In this document: positions 22,470 to 34,785 of the stretch, piece after piece
How positions within the stretch are numbered: the stretch's first letter is position 1
Layout of the letters: each line of letters opens with the position of its first letter
Origin: Adiantum capillus-veneris
Taxonomy: Eukaryota; Streptophyta; Polypodiopsida; Polypodiales; Pteridaceae
Assembly (NCBI GenBank): GCA_014529385.2
Contig: CM043957.1
Coordinates: 88,322,381 to 88,386,380, forward strand
Reading direction: 5' to 3'
Length of the DNA: 64,000 bases
Translations under genes and position numbers: made by a program
Notes under the pieces: model-generated
Database searches by the model: none
Told to the model about the DNA's origin: nothing
What the model saw: only the letters and a program-made list of their open reading frames with translations

Positions 22470-22631
22470 TCCTTTGCTAAAAATAAGCAGAAAAGCAGCC
22501 ACAGACCTAGCTTATATAGCAGCCCCAGCCACCACAGAGCGCACGCGCGTTCCTTTGCTAAAAATAAGCAGAAAAGCAGCCACAGACCCAGCTTATATAG
22601 CAGCCCCAGCCACCACAGAGCGCACGCACGC
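22470..22631 (+). repeat. 81-bp tandem duplication carrying TATA-like boxes
   Basis: Two copies, 22470-22550 and 22551-22631, differ at about one base (CCTAGC versus CCCAGC). Each contains AGCTTATATAGCAGC, which includes a TATATA core, in an otherwise GC-moderate context. It lies between the CT-rich block on the left and the GA-rich block on the right. It could be a duplicated core promoter, but no transcript evidence is available. Confidence 0.85.
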
Positions 22632-22832
22632 GCGCACACACACACAGAGCAATTGACACAGAGAGTGCAGAAGAAGGTTGACGGAGAGTGCATAAGACGA
22701 AGCGCAGACAGGAATTATTCCTTGCTTTTCCATGCTACTGTCGGAGGGAGAGAGAGAGAGAGAAAGAGAGAGAGAGCGTTGTGGTAGAGCAGGAGAATTT
22801 GCTTCAGTCTTTTCAGTTTTTTCTTCAGTCTC

Positions 22833-22978
<146 letters not shown>

Positions 22979-23016
22979 CATCTCTGCTACGAGCGAGAGA
23001 GAGCAGAAGAGAAGCC

Positions 23017-23208
23017 ATGACGCTGACGTTGACGTTGGCTTTCGACGTCGAGCTCTTGAAGCATCAGGGAGCCAACTACCAAGGGTCGCATAGGGATGCA
23101 ATAGATTCCAAGGTCTCCTGGGCCCCCGAGAACAATACCTTCAAAGAGTGCACATCAAACTCGGCCTTCTGCCGCTACCACTGTCCCACAGCCTCCACCA
23201 TCGATTGA
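23017..23208 (+). CDS. Small ORF of 63 codons after a GA-rich leader
   Basis: The ATG at 23017 (AGCCATGAC) is the first ATG after the long GA run. The product begins with a hydrophobic stretch (MTLTLTLAFDVELL) and has Cys residues near its end (CTSNSAFCRYHC). I do not recognise the family. The upstream arrangement of TATA-like boxes at about 22.5 kb and a GA-rich tract resembles a plant promoter and 5' leader. It might be a first exon or a captured gene fragment. Chance remains a real alternative at this length. Confidence 0.3.
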   Translation: MTLTLTLAFDVELLKHQGANYQGSHRDAIDSKVSWAPENNTFKECTSNSAFCRYHCPTASTID

Positions 23209-23462
23209 TGGGCGAGAATGTGGTGCAGATGCCCGCCTGAGGTCGCGACCACAGACTTTAAAATTGCATGCCCGGACTTTTGCCAAATTGAAATTCAGAA
23301 ACTGGCGAGCGAATTGATGAGACACGGGAGTCCTTGCGCGATGGCGAACATGGTTACAGTATTACAGCCCGAGTGGGCCTCTAGGCATGATTAAAGTAGT
23401 CCCGACAGCTCACAATGATTCTACTGGAACCACCTCCACACTGCAACAACTGACGGACTACC

Positions 23463-23464
<2 letters not shown>

Positions 23465-23553
<89 letters not shown>
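23465..23553 (+). repeat. (GA)n microsatellite
   Basis: 89-bp GA run. Confidence 0.96.
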
Positions 23554-23555
<2 letters not shown>

Positions 23556-23806
23556 CCTCTTTTCCATGCTACTGCGTTTCAATTGCGTGGCCTTGCATGT
23601 GCTCCCATGGGAGGTGGTATACCCCGCACAGCAGTAGCATGGCGCTAACGTTTAGAGGCTTATGTCCCTGCTCCTGTTGTAAGGATCCCGCAATCACTGC
23701 ATTTCAAGAGACGCCATTCCGATAGCAAGCAGACCGGAGAGAAACAAAAAGAGACTGTATTGTATGCCGGAGAGAGAGAAAGACAGACTTTACGCTGCAA
23801 GCAAGC

Positions 23807-23810
<4 letters not shown>

Positions 23811-23885
<75 letters not shown>

Positions 23886-23950
23886 CGTGGGCTTACTGCA
23901 GGGCAGAGAGAAAGAAGGAGAGATTGTGCTCTGCAGATCTGTGTATGTGT

Positions 23951-23991
<41 letters not shown>
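23811..23991 (+). repeat. Two (GA)n tracts separated by 69 bp
   Basis: GA runs at 23811-23882 and 23952-23991, separated by purine-rich sequence. Confidence 0.95.
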
Positions 23992-23993
<2 letters not shown>

Positions 23994-24293
23994 CCTACTC
24001 AGTAAACGTTTTTAAACGGTTTAATTGACCTGCAGAAGACCTAAATAATAAAATTATTGTCTTTGCAAATTTAGAGAGAGAGAGAGCAACCGTTATGCCG
24101 AGTAAAGAGAATATGAAGAATTCTGAGTGAGGAACGAGACCCTCACCTCCATGCTTGTATGAGATATTGAGCGTCCAAAACAATGGACTGTTGCGCTTCA
24201 GCTGAGGTAGTCGGGTTGTTGACTGCGGTTATGAACTGGGGTTTAACATGAGCTCTTGATAGTGAACTTGTGTGTTGTTGTTTTGTTGGGGAG

Positions 24294-24372
24294 GCTAGCT
24301 CAAGAGCCTCCGCCATGGTCGACCAGAAATGCCTACATGCCTACCTTGCTAGCTCAAGAGGTTCCGCCATGC
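24294..24372 (+). repeat. Short direct repeat, 55-bp spacing
   Basis: GCTAGCTCAAGAG(C/G)(C/T)TCCGCCATG occurs at about 24295 and 24350. No function is apparent; the surrounding 67-codon frame is not supported. Confidence 0.7.
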
Positions 24373-24509
24373 ATGCATGCACCGTGCTCACATGCCCAAA
24401 GATCTCTAGAACTTGGAATGAGCTAGCTGCGTCTTTGCCGGCAGCTGTTGAGGCTGCCCCTTTGACGGCTTAGAGAGAGAGAGATGGATAGAGAGGGAGA
24501 GAGAGAGAG

Positions 24510-25560
<1,051 letters not shown>

Positions 25561-25865
25561 TCTTAAAAAATACGTGCATGCTCGTTCCTTGAATCAAATT
25601 TAAGAAAGCAAAGCTAACAAACTATCGTCATTTATAAAAAAAAGAATTTTACTAAAAAAAATAGCCCCTCTAACACTAGAGGAAAAGCATAAGCCCCCCT
25701 TCAACACTGGAGGGAATAAAAGTGGCGGGGGAAGGGCACATTCCTTACGGTATCATAAAAAATGTGGAGAATTGTGCCAACTCCACACCATACTTATGTA
25801 TGGTTTTTTTTTCCACAACACAACAGCATTTTGTGCACGATGTTTGCACAAAAAACACTAGCATT

Positions 25866-26800
25866 TTGCACGTGCATGTTGCTGAATTGTACAGTTTACT
25901 GCAACAAATAATTCCATGTTGTCAATTAACGTAAACCTTTTGCATTGCCTTTTTAATTGAGAAACCATATTTCCTTTAGTGATGAAGATTGCTCATCTAT
26001 TATGCAGCACTATGATGTTGTTGATGAAAATCTAGGGATCAATTGATTTCTAGTATATTGTTTACTATCATCAACTTATCGTTCCAAGTTTAGAGGTCGT
26101 TTTTTTTGTGTACATATCAATTTAGGGTATTAAGAAGAAAAGTGAACTTTTTTTTGTGCATATCAATTTAGCGTCTTAAGAAGAAAACCGAATTTTATTC
26201 TTGTTGTTGAGTAGATGTGAAGGCATGTATGACTCTCCAAAAGCCTGATCACTTCGACATCAATCGTCCTCTCAATTGCAAATGTCGTACTCTCCCATTC
26301 CTATATGACACTCCAAAAGCCTGATCCCGTCGACATCAATTGTCTTATTGATTGCAAATGTCGTCATCTCCCAATTGTGTACGTCCACGTGCATGTTGAT
26401 GTATTGTACGATTTAATGCAACAAATAATTCCATACTGTCAACTAATGTAAAACTTCTGCATTGCCTTTTTTTTACTGAGAAAAACCATATTTCTTTAAC
26501 ACTCTGCCATTGGTCGGTGATTTAGTGATCAAGGTTGCTCATCTATTATGCAATACTATGATGTTGTTGCTGAAAATCCAGGGATCAATTGATTGCTAGT
26601 ATATTTTTTAGTGTTATCAATTTACCGTTCCAAGTTCAGAGATCGTGTTTCTGTACATATCAATTTACGGCCTTAAGAAGAAAACTGAATTTTACTTCTG
26701 TTGTTGGGTAGTTGTGAAGGACTGTATGACTCTCCAAAAGCCTGATCACTTCGACATCAATCGTCCTCTCTGTTGCAAATGTCGTGCTCTCCCATTCACA
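25866..26800 (+). repeat. Tandem duplication of about 520 bp, plus shorter derived units to 27065
   Basis: The block from about 25866 (CACGTGCATGTTG, then TTCCAT, then GCTCATCTATTATGCA) recurs from about 26388. A sub-unit with CTCCAAAAGCCTGATCACTT and TGTCG recurs near 26235, 26311, 26733, 26895 and 27003. The copies are moderately diverged. No coding frame is supported. Confidence 0.8.
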
Positions 26801-27204
26801 CATTGTAGTCACCATCTCATTTGTGCACCCCCCTGTCTTAAACTATAAAATTAAGCTTAGTTCTGCTGTGGCATAAATATAGGGACCTATATGACACTCG
26901 AAAAGCCTGATCATTTCAACATCAACTATCTTATCGATTGCAAATGTCATCTTCCCTCATTTGTGTACATCCCTGTCTTTAACTGTAAAATTTACCGCAC
27001 ACCAAAAGCATGATTGCTTCGACACCAATCGTCCTCTCGATTACAAAGGTCGTTGTCTCCCATCCAAACACACTGTGGTGATTGCGTCGTTTTTACACAC
27101 CCCCCATTTTAAACTGTAAAGTTGCAATTAGTTATAGAACTCAATTGTTTAACTTGGCGACCACAAAGATCCGATCCCATTCTACAACATTGGCTATCAT
27201 TTTG

Positions 27205-27205
<1 letters not shown>

Positions 27206-27263
<58 letters not shown>
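27206..27263 (+). repeat. Poly-C homopolymer, 58 nt
   Basis: An unbroken run of 58 C, followed by T and CCCC. The complementary strand is poly-G. The Pro or Gly frames through it are artefacts. Length in the assembly may be unreliable. Confidence 0.9.
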
Positions 27264-27266
<3 letters not shown>

Positions 27267-27596
27267 CCATGCCGTTGTGCCTGACCGAGCCACTTTCTAT
27301 TAGTTCCCATTGTAGGAGCACAATTCCCTTTACTTATTACCCTTAGAACGCCATCCAATGTGAAACAATTGCACTTCCTAGTAGTTTGTACGTGGAGGGC
27401 CCGTTCTCAGTTACGAGCATCGATCTTGCCCAAACATATTGCACTGCTTTATCAACTATTTGATGTCATTTACAAAATTCATTTATAGACACTAATTTAT
27501 TCAGTACAATACTAGTCATTGATGCAAGAAATCTAGCTCCCCTTTTGAGTTGTGAAGTGATGAATTCTCTCACCAATACATCATAATGTCGTTTGA

Positions 27597-29081
27597 ATGG
27601 TTGTAGGTAAAATGCTTCCCAATCAAGCAATGCAATTGAAAAAGAGATTACGCACACAATTAGTGCGTATAGTGAATGCCCTCACATTAGAAGAGATACC
27701 AACAACCTTGCGAGATGAGTTGCGCTTGCACGCCTTACTCTCTGAAGTGATCCGCTCAACAGCCTCGAAGTTTGAGGGCGCAGATATAAGTGACGTGCAT
27801 CATCTTCTCTTTAGTATTGTTGGAGACATGCCAAAATGCGCTATTGACCTGCGAGCTGACTTACCAGAGGGCATAAAAATGGAGAAATTACAACATTGGT
27901 ATAACTGTTGGAAGATTGAAAAGGAAAAATCCACTCGCGCAAGGAATATTGACACACAGAACACCTTCAGTAAGAAATGATACCAGAGGATCGATGTCTA
28001 GTCTGCACATGCAGAAAACTGTACTGAACTCATTTTGCTCTGTCACCTTGGGCATTCCATTTGAGGCTATAAAACGAGGAAGGAAACTAGGATCTGGGTC
28101 ATATGGAGACACTTATGAATGCAAGATCGAAGGAATTTCTTTCCTTCAGTCCAGCAATGTGTATTGTTGTAAGGAATTCAAAGGTCAAGCAAAACAACAA
28201 TTCAAATCATTCGCAATATTCGAGAGCAGTGTTCACCTCAATCACCGAGGTATTGTGCGTGCTCTTGCACATACAATTCAATCACCATGGATACTTATAT
28301 TTCCTTATTTCAATGGATCTTCCCTTGGCGATTTGATGGAGTGTGTGTCTACACCTTTTGGAAGCATCAGTGAAATTGTACTTGCGATTGGTGATCAAAA
28401 ACACAAAAAACCAACTGAACTGGAGTTGCAACAATGGAGTGTGTGCCTACACCTTTTGGAAGCATCAGTGAAATTGTACTTGCGATTGGTGATCAAAAAC
28501 ACAAAAAACCAATTGAACTGGAGTCGCAACAATGTAGGCTTATCATCAATCATGCTTCGTCTTTGATTCATGCAGTAATAAAATCTTTGGCATTTGCACA
28601 TCAAAATGGAGTTATTCACAATGACCTTCACCCTTGGAACATTATGCTAGACTTCACTAGAGAGGGAATACCAAGAGTAGTCATTATAGATTGGGGTCTT
28701 GCCCTTCGACCACCGTATGAGAGAAGACCAACAAATATTCGTAAGCCAAAAGAGCATGCCCGAGCAGCCGAACTACTGAATACCAGATCTACATGCCCTT
28801 GGAGCAAATCAACCAATGTATATGCACTTGCATGGGTCATCAATCAGCTCGATATTTTCTGCAACGAATTTTGTGTGTATTAAAAACTTAACTTGATGCA
28901 AACAAGTACTGCTATAGAGGTTGAAGCCATACAGAATATAATCAACAATGCCTACCTTCTGGAGAATCCGTCTGAAAGAAAGACACTCGCTGATTTAGAT
29001 AAAGATCTGGAACGTTCGCATATGCACCCCGAACAATGCTTGCATCCCATCTCTGAAATGTGTATTTCTTTTTTCCACTGA
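27597..29081 (+). pseudogene. Protein-kinase gene upstream of the Helitron, broken
   Basis: A helical N-terminal part (27597-27980) precedes a protein-kinase domain in another frame. The Gly-rich loop GSGSYGDTYECKI is at about 28090-28128 and the probable ATP-binding Lys in YCCKEF at about 28160. The catalytic loop at about 28613-28648 reads HNDLHPWNIMLD, with Asn where most kinases have Arg. The metal-binding motif at about 28686 is IDWG instead of DFG. The C-lobe end (LLENPSERKTLADL, about 28950-28995) is in yet another frame. A 98-bp tandem duplication (28336-28531) shifts the frame inside the hinge/N-lobe part, and a further shift lies near 28883. Family beyond kinase-like is not recognised. 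It may be Helitron cargo. Confidence 0.75.
28336..28531 (+). repeat. 98-bp tandem duplication within the kinase gene
   Basis: Units 28336-28433 and 28434-28531 differ at about three positions. Since 98 is not a multiple of three, the duplication alone breaks the kinase reading frame. Confidence 0.93.
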
Positions 29082-29311
29082 TCCTAGAAAATTTATCGCA
29101 ACTGTCAAGCTCTTTTTATTTATTGAGCTGAAAGTTCCATTATGGTTTGCAATAGTTCTTTGAACATTAATTTGTTGCCTACTTCCATTATATTCATCCC
29201 TTCTACTTCTTTTTTTGTTGTCCAATTTCATTATATTAGTCCCTTCTAATTTGAATCGGACTAACTTGTATCTATTGTGTCTACAGTTGCATTTAAGTGT
29301 AGGCCTTCTCA

Positions 29312-30561
29312 ATGGCAATCGCTACTACGCTACGTGCTACCCGCAAAAGACGCCGAGAATACACCGCTTTTCAAACTATGAATAGACGGAAAGCTCTCTA
29401 CTCTGTCATGTTGCTTCTTCATGGTTTAATGTGCAACATATTTATGAGGCTTGGCAAGAAGAATGCAACATCACAGCTCGCATTTGCGGAAGTTGTGGCA
29501 TTTGCAGCCTATCAAAAAAAGATACCCAGAACGATGGTCTTAATACCACACGCACGAAGCTAGCAAATGCAACCTTATTGAAAACAACTGCAATACATAA
29601 TCTCAAAGTGAGTTGGACTTGTTGTTCTGCTTGCCTGAAAAGTTCAAGAGCAAGCAGTGTTGTCATCTTGCAACCCGACTACATACAAGCCATCCTAAAC
29701 ACAAATCAACTAATTGTGCAACTCCTTAGCGTCATCGATGTTACAATCAGCGTCACAAAAACAGCAACTGCGGTTGCAAAAGGCTTGCTTGATAGAAGAT
29801 CGCTACTCGACAATCCACTAATCTGCTGGTCGACAAAGCAAAACATGTCTCGGCCAACTTCGTTACTTGCAAACACGCCACTAGCAGCAGTGCTAGCATA
29901 TAACATAACAAATAATCCAATTCTCAAGAAGTACCGGTGCATCGCTGAGCAGCCAAACAAAAGGACATCTATTTGTATTCTATCAGCATCGGCTATATAG
30001 AATATCGTAAGGGACCACTCAGAGAACAATCCATTCAAACTTATGCAACAAGCAGAAGCACAATGTGAAATTAGCATATTGCAAAATTTGTTCAGCACAA
30101 CAAAGAGAACTGCATTTACTGCTAAAGACAATCACGAGTTTGGTTCCATACAAATACGTGATACCGCTTATCTAAGCGAGCGGACAGTCAACTTTCAATA
30201 CAATGGACTTCCGTCTCATGAATCTGAAGTGCAGGATATTACATTAGAATCAAGGATATTCTCTTTCCTCTTTCCCACAGGAAAAGAAAACTACCAACGA
30301 GAATTCGACTTCAGTGAATACATTAGAATGAGAATCGGAAGTTCTTTCTCTGTATACACATTGTACAAGCCATATTTGCTCATGGTGTACCAATTGAAAC
30401 AAGATATCATGATTGTAAACTCCACAAACAGTACATTTTTGCAAAGGGATATTGATAACTACAAACGAGCGCGTACCGCGGCATCTACACATGATGCAGT
30501 GAAGCATATTATTCGATACAATCTCCTAGCCACAATGCCAGGTACTCCACCATGGCATTGA
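29312..30561 (+). pseudogene. Helitron N-terminal zinc-finger and Helitron-like N domain
   Basis: Frames at 29312-29563, 29431-30000 and 30043-30561 together give the N-terminal part of a Helitron transposase. Zinc-finger-like cysteines occur in ICGSCGICSLSKK and WTCCSACLKS. A conserved stretch around FSFLFPTGKENYQREFDFSE is followed by YKPYLLMVYQL, typical of the Helitron-like N domain. The frame shifts near 29450 and 30000 and ends at TGA 30559-30561 with homology continuing beyond it. Confidence 0.75.
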
Positions 30562-31691
30562 CGAAACTTGAGAGACCTCATAACAATGGTGAACACATGG
30601 GGACTACCACATCTGTTCTTGACATTCACTGCTGATTAGGTTTCCCAAACAAGATGGCAAGAAGTCATCACAATTGAAAAACTTGCTCAAGGCTACAACC
30701 AAGACTTCAAGTGGAACGATTTCCCTGTAGAGTGTGCAACACTATTTCACCTTCGCTTGCACGCTTTCCTAAATAAACACATCATCAATGGAAGAGCATA
30801 CTTGGCCATGTAGAGCATCACATGGTGCGCTACGAAGTGCAAAATCGAGGCTCACTGCATGCACATGTTATACGGTGGATCTCTAACAAAGATTTGTGCC
30901 GAGTTACAAATGAGATTGTTGCGTACATACCAGCAGAATCACAAGACACCTTCACCACCGAGCTGCGAACCCTCATTACCACAAAACAGATACACAGATG
31001 CAAAGACTCTTGCAGATTCATGGGATCAGCTAGAGTTTGTAAATACGGATTTCCGTTTGAACCACAGTACAACACGACTTCAACTATGGATGCCTGTACT
31101 ACTAGATGTCTTTACTACCGCCCTGGGTATGACCATTGAAGTGTTGTCCCGTACCATCCCACAATATTGCTCCTATGGAAGGCACACATGAATATTCAAA
31201 GAGTCACAAATTCATCTATATCGCATTACCTTCTCAAATATGCAATGAAACCAGAACCCATTGGAAAACTGAACCTCTCCACAGACGATGCAGCAAGGCT
31301 TGGACTTCACGGCTTGGACAAAGTAAAGCTTGAACTAATTGCAGCCTCTGTATTATCAAAGCCAATATCTGCGACAGAGGCATCAATCAACTGTTTGAAG
31401 ATTCCAATCATCACGAGAAGTGAACGGGTTGAATACATCGAGTCCTTTCCACCATCACTATGGCAAAGGTTGCTATCTCGTAGCCAGACTATAGTCATGC
31501 ATCCAATTGATTTATATTGTGCAAGGCCCCTTCATTTTGAAAAGATGACATTCTATGACTACCACAGAAGATACAAAATTCTAAAGTCACACGAACATAC
31601 TCCTGTACTGAGTTTCCGTGATGCGTACAACAACAGCATCATAGAGAAACAACGCCTCGTCAGATTTACAGAGTACGATCGGGGCCAATAG
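30562..31691 (+). pseudogene. Helitron Rep (HUH, two-tyrosine) domain, broken
   Basis: The Rep domain nicks and joins single strands during rolling-circle transposition. After WGLPHLFLTFTAD (about 30600-30636) come in-frame stops near 30637 and 30811. The HUH motif RGSLHAHVIRW lies at 30846-30878 with its His pair at 30858 and 30864. A Cys/His-rich stretch (HRCKDSC...CKYGFPF) follows. The catalytic tyrosines are in HYLLKYAMK near 31227-31239. The frame changes before 30822, between 31080 and 31190, and again at about 31690. Catalytic residues are visible, but the protein cannot be made from this copy. Confidence 0.8.
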
Positions 31692-33270
31692 AGGGATTCT
31701 TCTTTAATGTCTTGTTGCAAAAACTTCCCTTTAGGAACGAGATGGAACTTCTATCACCAACCAACACACTCTCTTCTTACTTCTTGGAGTGCAAAATCCG
31801 TCGGATCATTCTTCATGATAAAGACTTGGAGATGTACATAAATGAACACACCCAACGCAATATGCTCGTCTTTGAAAATACAGGACACACTTTAAACCTC
31901 ATAAAACAAAAGTTCATCCTCAATCGTGAAGATCCACTCACTTGTACAGTGAATGACACAGTTCAACTAGGAGTATCTCAAAGTCGTACTACAATGCTGA
32001 AGCTACTGCAAGAGTTCACTGAGACCAACAATACAGCTCTGACCTCTCAACAGCAAGAAATCTTCGATCGTATATCAGGCCTGAGTAATGGCCTCCATGT
32101 CATTACAGGCGTTCCAGGATGTGGAAAAACATTCCTCATAAAAAAATTCACCTCAAGCTTCATAAAAAATAATAAGACCGTTATCGTGACTGCATCAACT
32201 GGAGCAGCGGCCGCTCGCCTTAGCAACCTTGCAACTACAGTCCACTATCAATTCAGAATCCCTTGTTCTAAGCAACATTTCCCACAAGCAATCCATCCAA
32301 TAGATGAAAGATTTGTCGCTATACATGGTGCCAACGTCATTATCATAGACGAGATATCAATGCTAACGAGTACAATCTTCAATATGGTCGTTCGCCAGAT
32401 AGTTAACATCACCAACGGAACACTTCTTGACCCATTCAGTCAGAAGCTCATATTGCTTTTTGGGGATTTGGCGCAACTTCCTCCAGTCTGCCATCACCAG
32501 GAGCCATTATGCCATGTTTGCAGTATACAAAACTCAGCTTACATCGCTACAGCCACTACCCACAACATGACCTTCTCATTTCGCCATGCTGCAGACCCCA
32601 CTTATTTCCAATTCTTGGATATGATCCGTGTCAAGCAACCAACAGAACAACAAATAGCAGAAACGTTGTCACAGTGTGTAATTAATGAAACTGAACTCCT
32701 GCGAGTAATCGATGACGCTACTACACTGATATGTACTCATAGAGAAGACGTGTATAAGTACAACAACTTGATTCTGCAAAAGTCTTTCTCGGCATCTGAT
32801 ATTGTTGCCATTCCACTGAAAACCAATGCTCTTGACGAACCATTGCTGCAAGAATGGCTCCAAGACAAGGCATTCCATGAGATGGACAATATTGCAATTG
32901 GGGCTAGATGTATGATTACAGAAAACATTAACTTGGCTATGGGTGCTGCGAATGGATCCACTTGTCGTATACTTTCCTATTCATACGATAGTACCGGTCA
33001 AATTGCTGCTATAGAAGTAATGCTACTTTCCACTGATACCACCATGACAATACGAAGGACTAAACATGCTACAGCAATCAATTGCAAATGGTTCCACAAA
33101 ATCACATTCCCTTTGTCACTCGCGTATGCAATCACTGGACACAAATCTCAAGGAGCTACGATATCAAAGAAAGCCATCCTCATTATATAACAAGCTTTCG
33201 CCCCAGGATTGGCATACGTCATGTTCTCTCGAGTGACAGAAAGACGCCATCTCAAAATATTGAACATCCC
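31692..33270 (+). pseudogene. Helitron Pif1-type helicase domain
   Basis: The helicase unwinds the transposing strand. An uninterrupted frame (31712-33190) has Walker A GVPGCGKT at about 32108-32131, Walker B VIIIDEISM at about 32335-32362, FGDLAQLPPV near 32460-32487, and the late motif AITGHKSQGAT near 33128-33160. An in-frame TAA at 33188-33190 interrupts it just before the conserved C-terminal AYVMFSRVTERRHL. The first codon listed by frame is TTG, so this is not an independent start but the downstream part of a Rep-helicase fusion. A shift at about 31690 separates it from Rep. Confidence 0.87.
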
Positions 33271-33451
33271 AACCCCAAGGATGTTCTGGCCGGCCAATAG
33301 AACAATCCCCCAATGGTTAGACATTTCCTCGCTTATTTTTAGACATTTACTCGCTTTTTTTCACAAACAAGTCCTCTAGCTCTTTCGGTCTTTCATCTCG
33401 TAAGGTGCATGGCCGACACAATCAATTATGTGACGACAGTTTTCTTTGCAG

Positions 33452-34785
33452 ATTTTCTTCATAGCAAGTAACAACCTCCAGCATCTCCTCAATGACATCG
33501 ATCAGGTAACCATTCCTCAAATTAATCTATTTTGTAGCTACATTTTATGCCATTCAATATGTACAAAACTCAACCATCATATTTCTCTTTCTCTGTCATT
33601 CAGATATTCGATAAATTCATCAACATTGCAGCTACCTCAAAACCAAAAAACAATTATTCTACATACCCATAAATGCGCCTAGCAAATATGGCTGGCGAGG
33701 CTCCGAGTGCATTCATCGAAGGGTTCCGCACGACTCAACTGCTCCACTCATACATCAATAAATGCAGCAATCGAAACAAAGAATATAGAAATAACGAGCT
33801 AAAGGTGGCAACAGATACTTCGAGCTCTTCATATTCTCGTTTTGCAAACACTAAAAGTTAACAAATTTGGTTGCTTCTACAACATCTATCCTTCTTTTTC
33901 TACAGGGTTACAAAAAGAGATATTGTTATCGCTGGGCATTGAGTTCGATGAGTCAAACAAACTATTGCTAGACACAGAAGCCCAAGAAATATTGAACACA
34001 AAGACTGCTGGTATCACCACCTATGCAATCGAGATGCTACACTACGGTTACAAAATTACCCTTAACAAATTGGTCGTTCTCGACAAGAACACAGCAAGCC
34101 AGGCACTTTCCAACATGGTCAAAGAGTTTGGGAACGAATTCAAAGGCAATGAGAGAGCAATCTTAACTGATGAGAAATTCACATGGCATTTTAATAGGGA
34201 CCTTTTTCATGCCCGGTTCGGTCAGACAACTGATCCATTTCGAAAGCTTGAACCACTACATGGTAACCGTATGCACCCCTTATATAATATAATTATTTGA
34301 TTATTATGTGATTAGTACATACTAATTCAGCACATCACTTCAGTGTAGGACATCGACAACGAAACCAACAAGGAGATCCCCAACATCATAACAACTTCAC
34401 AAGAGGAAGCAGCACGTTCCGACGTTGTTCCAACTCCCAAAATACAACGACAGATGAAGAGAACTACGTAGTTTACTCCATTAGGTGCAAAATCAATAAC
34501 CGTGTTTACATAGGCATGACATCCGATTTTGAAGCTACGAAAAGAGCACACATGGCAGATCCACCAAAACGGATGAAACATGATGTGTCGTCCTTTTCCC
34601 CATTTTGTCAAAACTTTGAGTTTCATGTACTGCACAATATACACGATAGGAGCATTGCTATTGCACTGGAAGCACAAGAGATAATTACTCAAGATGCAAC
34701 GTCCACGAAAGGATACAATAATTTGAAGGGACATCCTCCAAACTGCAAGAAATACTATTATTTAAAACACCATCGAAAAATATAG
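33452..34785 (+). CDS. Intron-containing gene ending in a GIY-YIG-like domain
   Basis: Exons can be traced by splice signals and frame. Acceptor TTTCTTTGCAG precedes 33452; exon 33452-33505; GT-AG intron 33506-33603; exon from 33604; a possible short intron ending at 33905 (donor at 33839 or 33857); exon to 34262; GT-AG intron 34263-34348; exon 34349-34785. Removing the 34263-34348 intron joins the frames exactly. The last exon starts its domain with YVVYSIRCKINNRVYIGMTS, matching the GIY-YIG signature (VVY ... YIG), followed by an Arg/His helix (TKRAHM) and a Glu in LEAQEII. The middle exon is of unknown fold. One in-frame TAA at 33670-33672 may be damage or a missed exon edge. It starts within 200 bp of the helicase end. 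Confidence 0.6.
34263..34348 (+). other. Predicted 86-bp GT-AG intron
   Basis: Donor G|GTAACC and acceptor TTCAGTGTAG|G. Splicing joins a phase-1 codon and restores the frame that reads into the GIY-YIG motif. Confidence 0.6.

Larger units (their letters stand above)
29281..33300 (+). mobile_element. Helitron Rep-helicase region, decayed
   Basis: In order along the plus strand are an N-terminal Cys-rich region, the Helitron-like N domain, an HUH replication initiator with a two-Tyr motif, and a Pif1-type helicase. This arrangement is specific to Helitron rolling-circle transposons. Several frameshifts and in-frame stops make it non-autonomous now. Terminal TC and CTRR ends with the 3' hairpin could not be placed, so the outer limits are unknown. 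The kinase upstream and the GIY-YIG gene downstream may lie inside it. Confidence 0.85.

Noticed and set aside
27082-27321. Poly-Pro and poly-Gly frames on the two strands
   Set aside because: Direct translation of the 58-nt C run; no supporting sequence on either side.
31712-31714. Independent start of a separate helicase gene
   Set aside because: The first codon is TTG and homology continues upstream in another frame, so the helicase is the C-terminal part of a Rep-helicase fusion with a frameshift.
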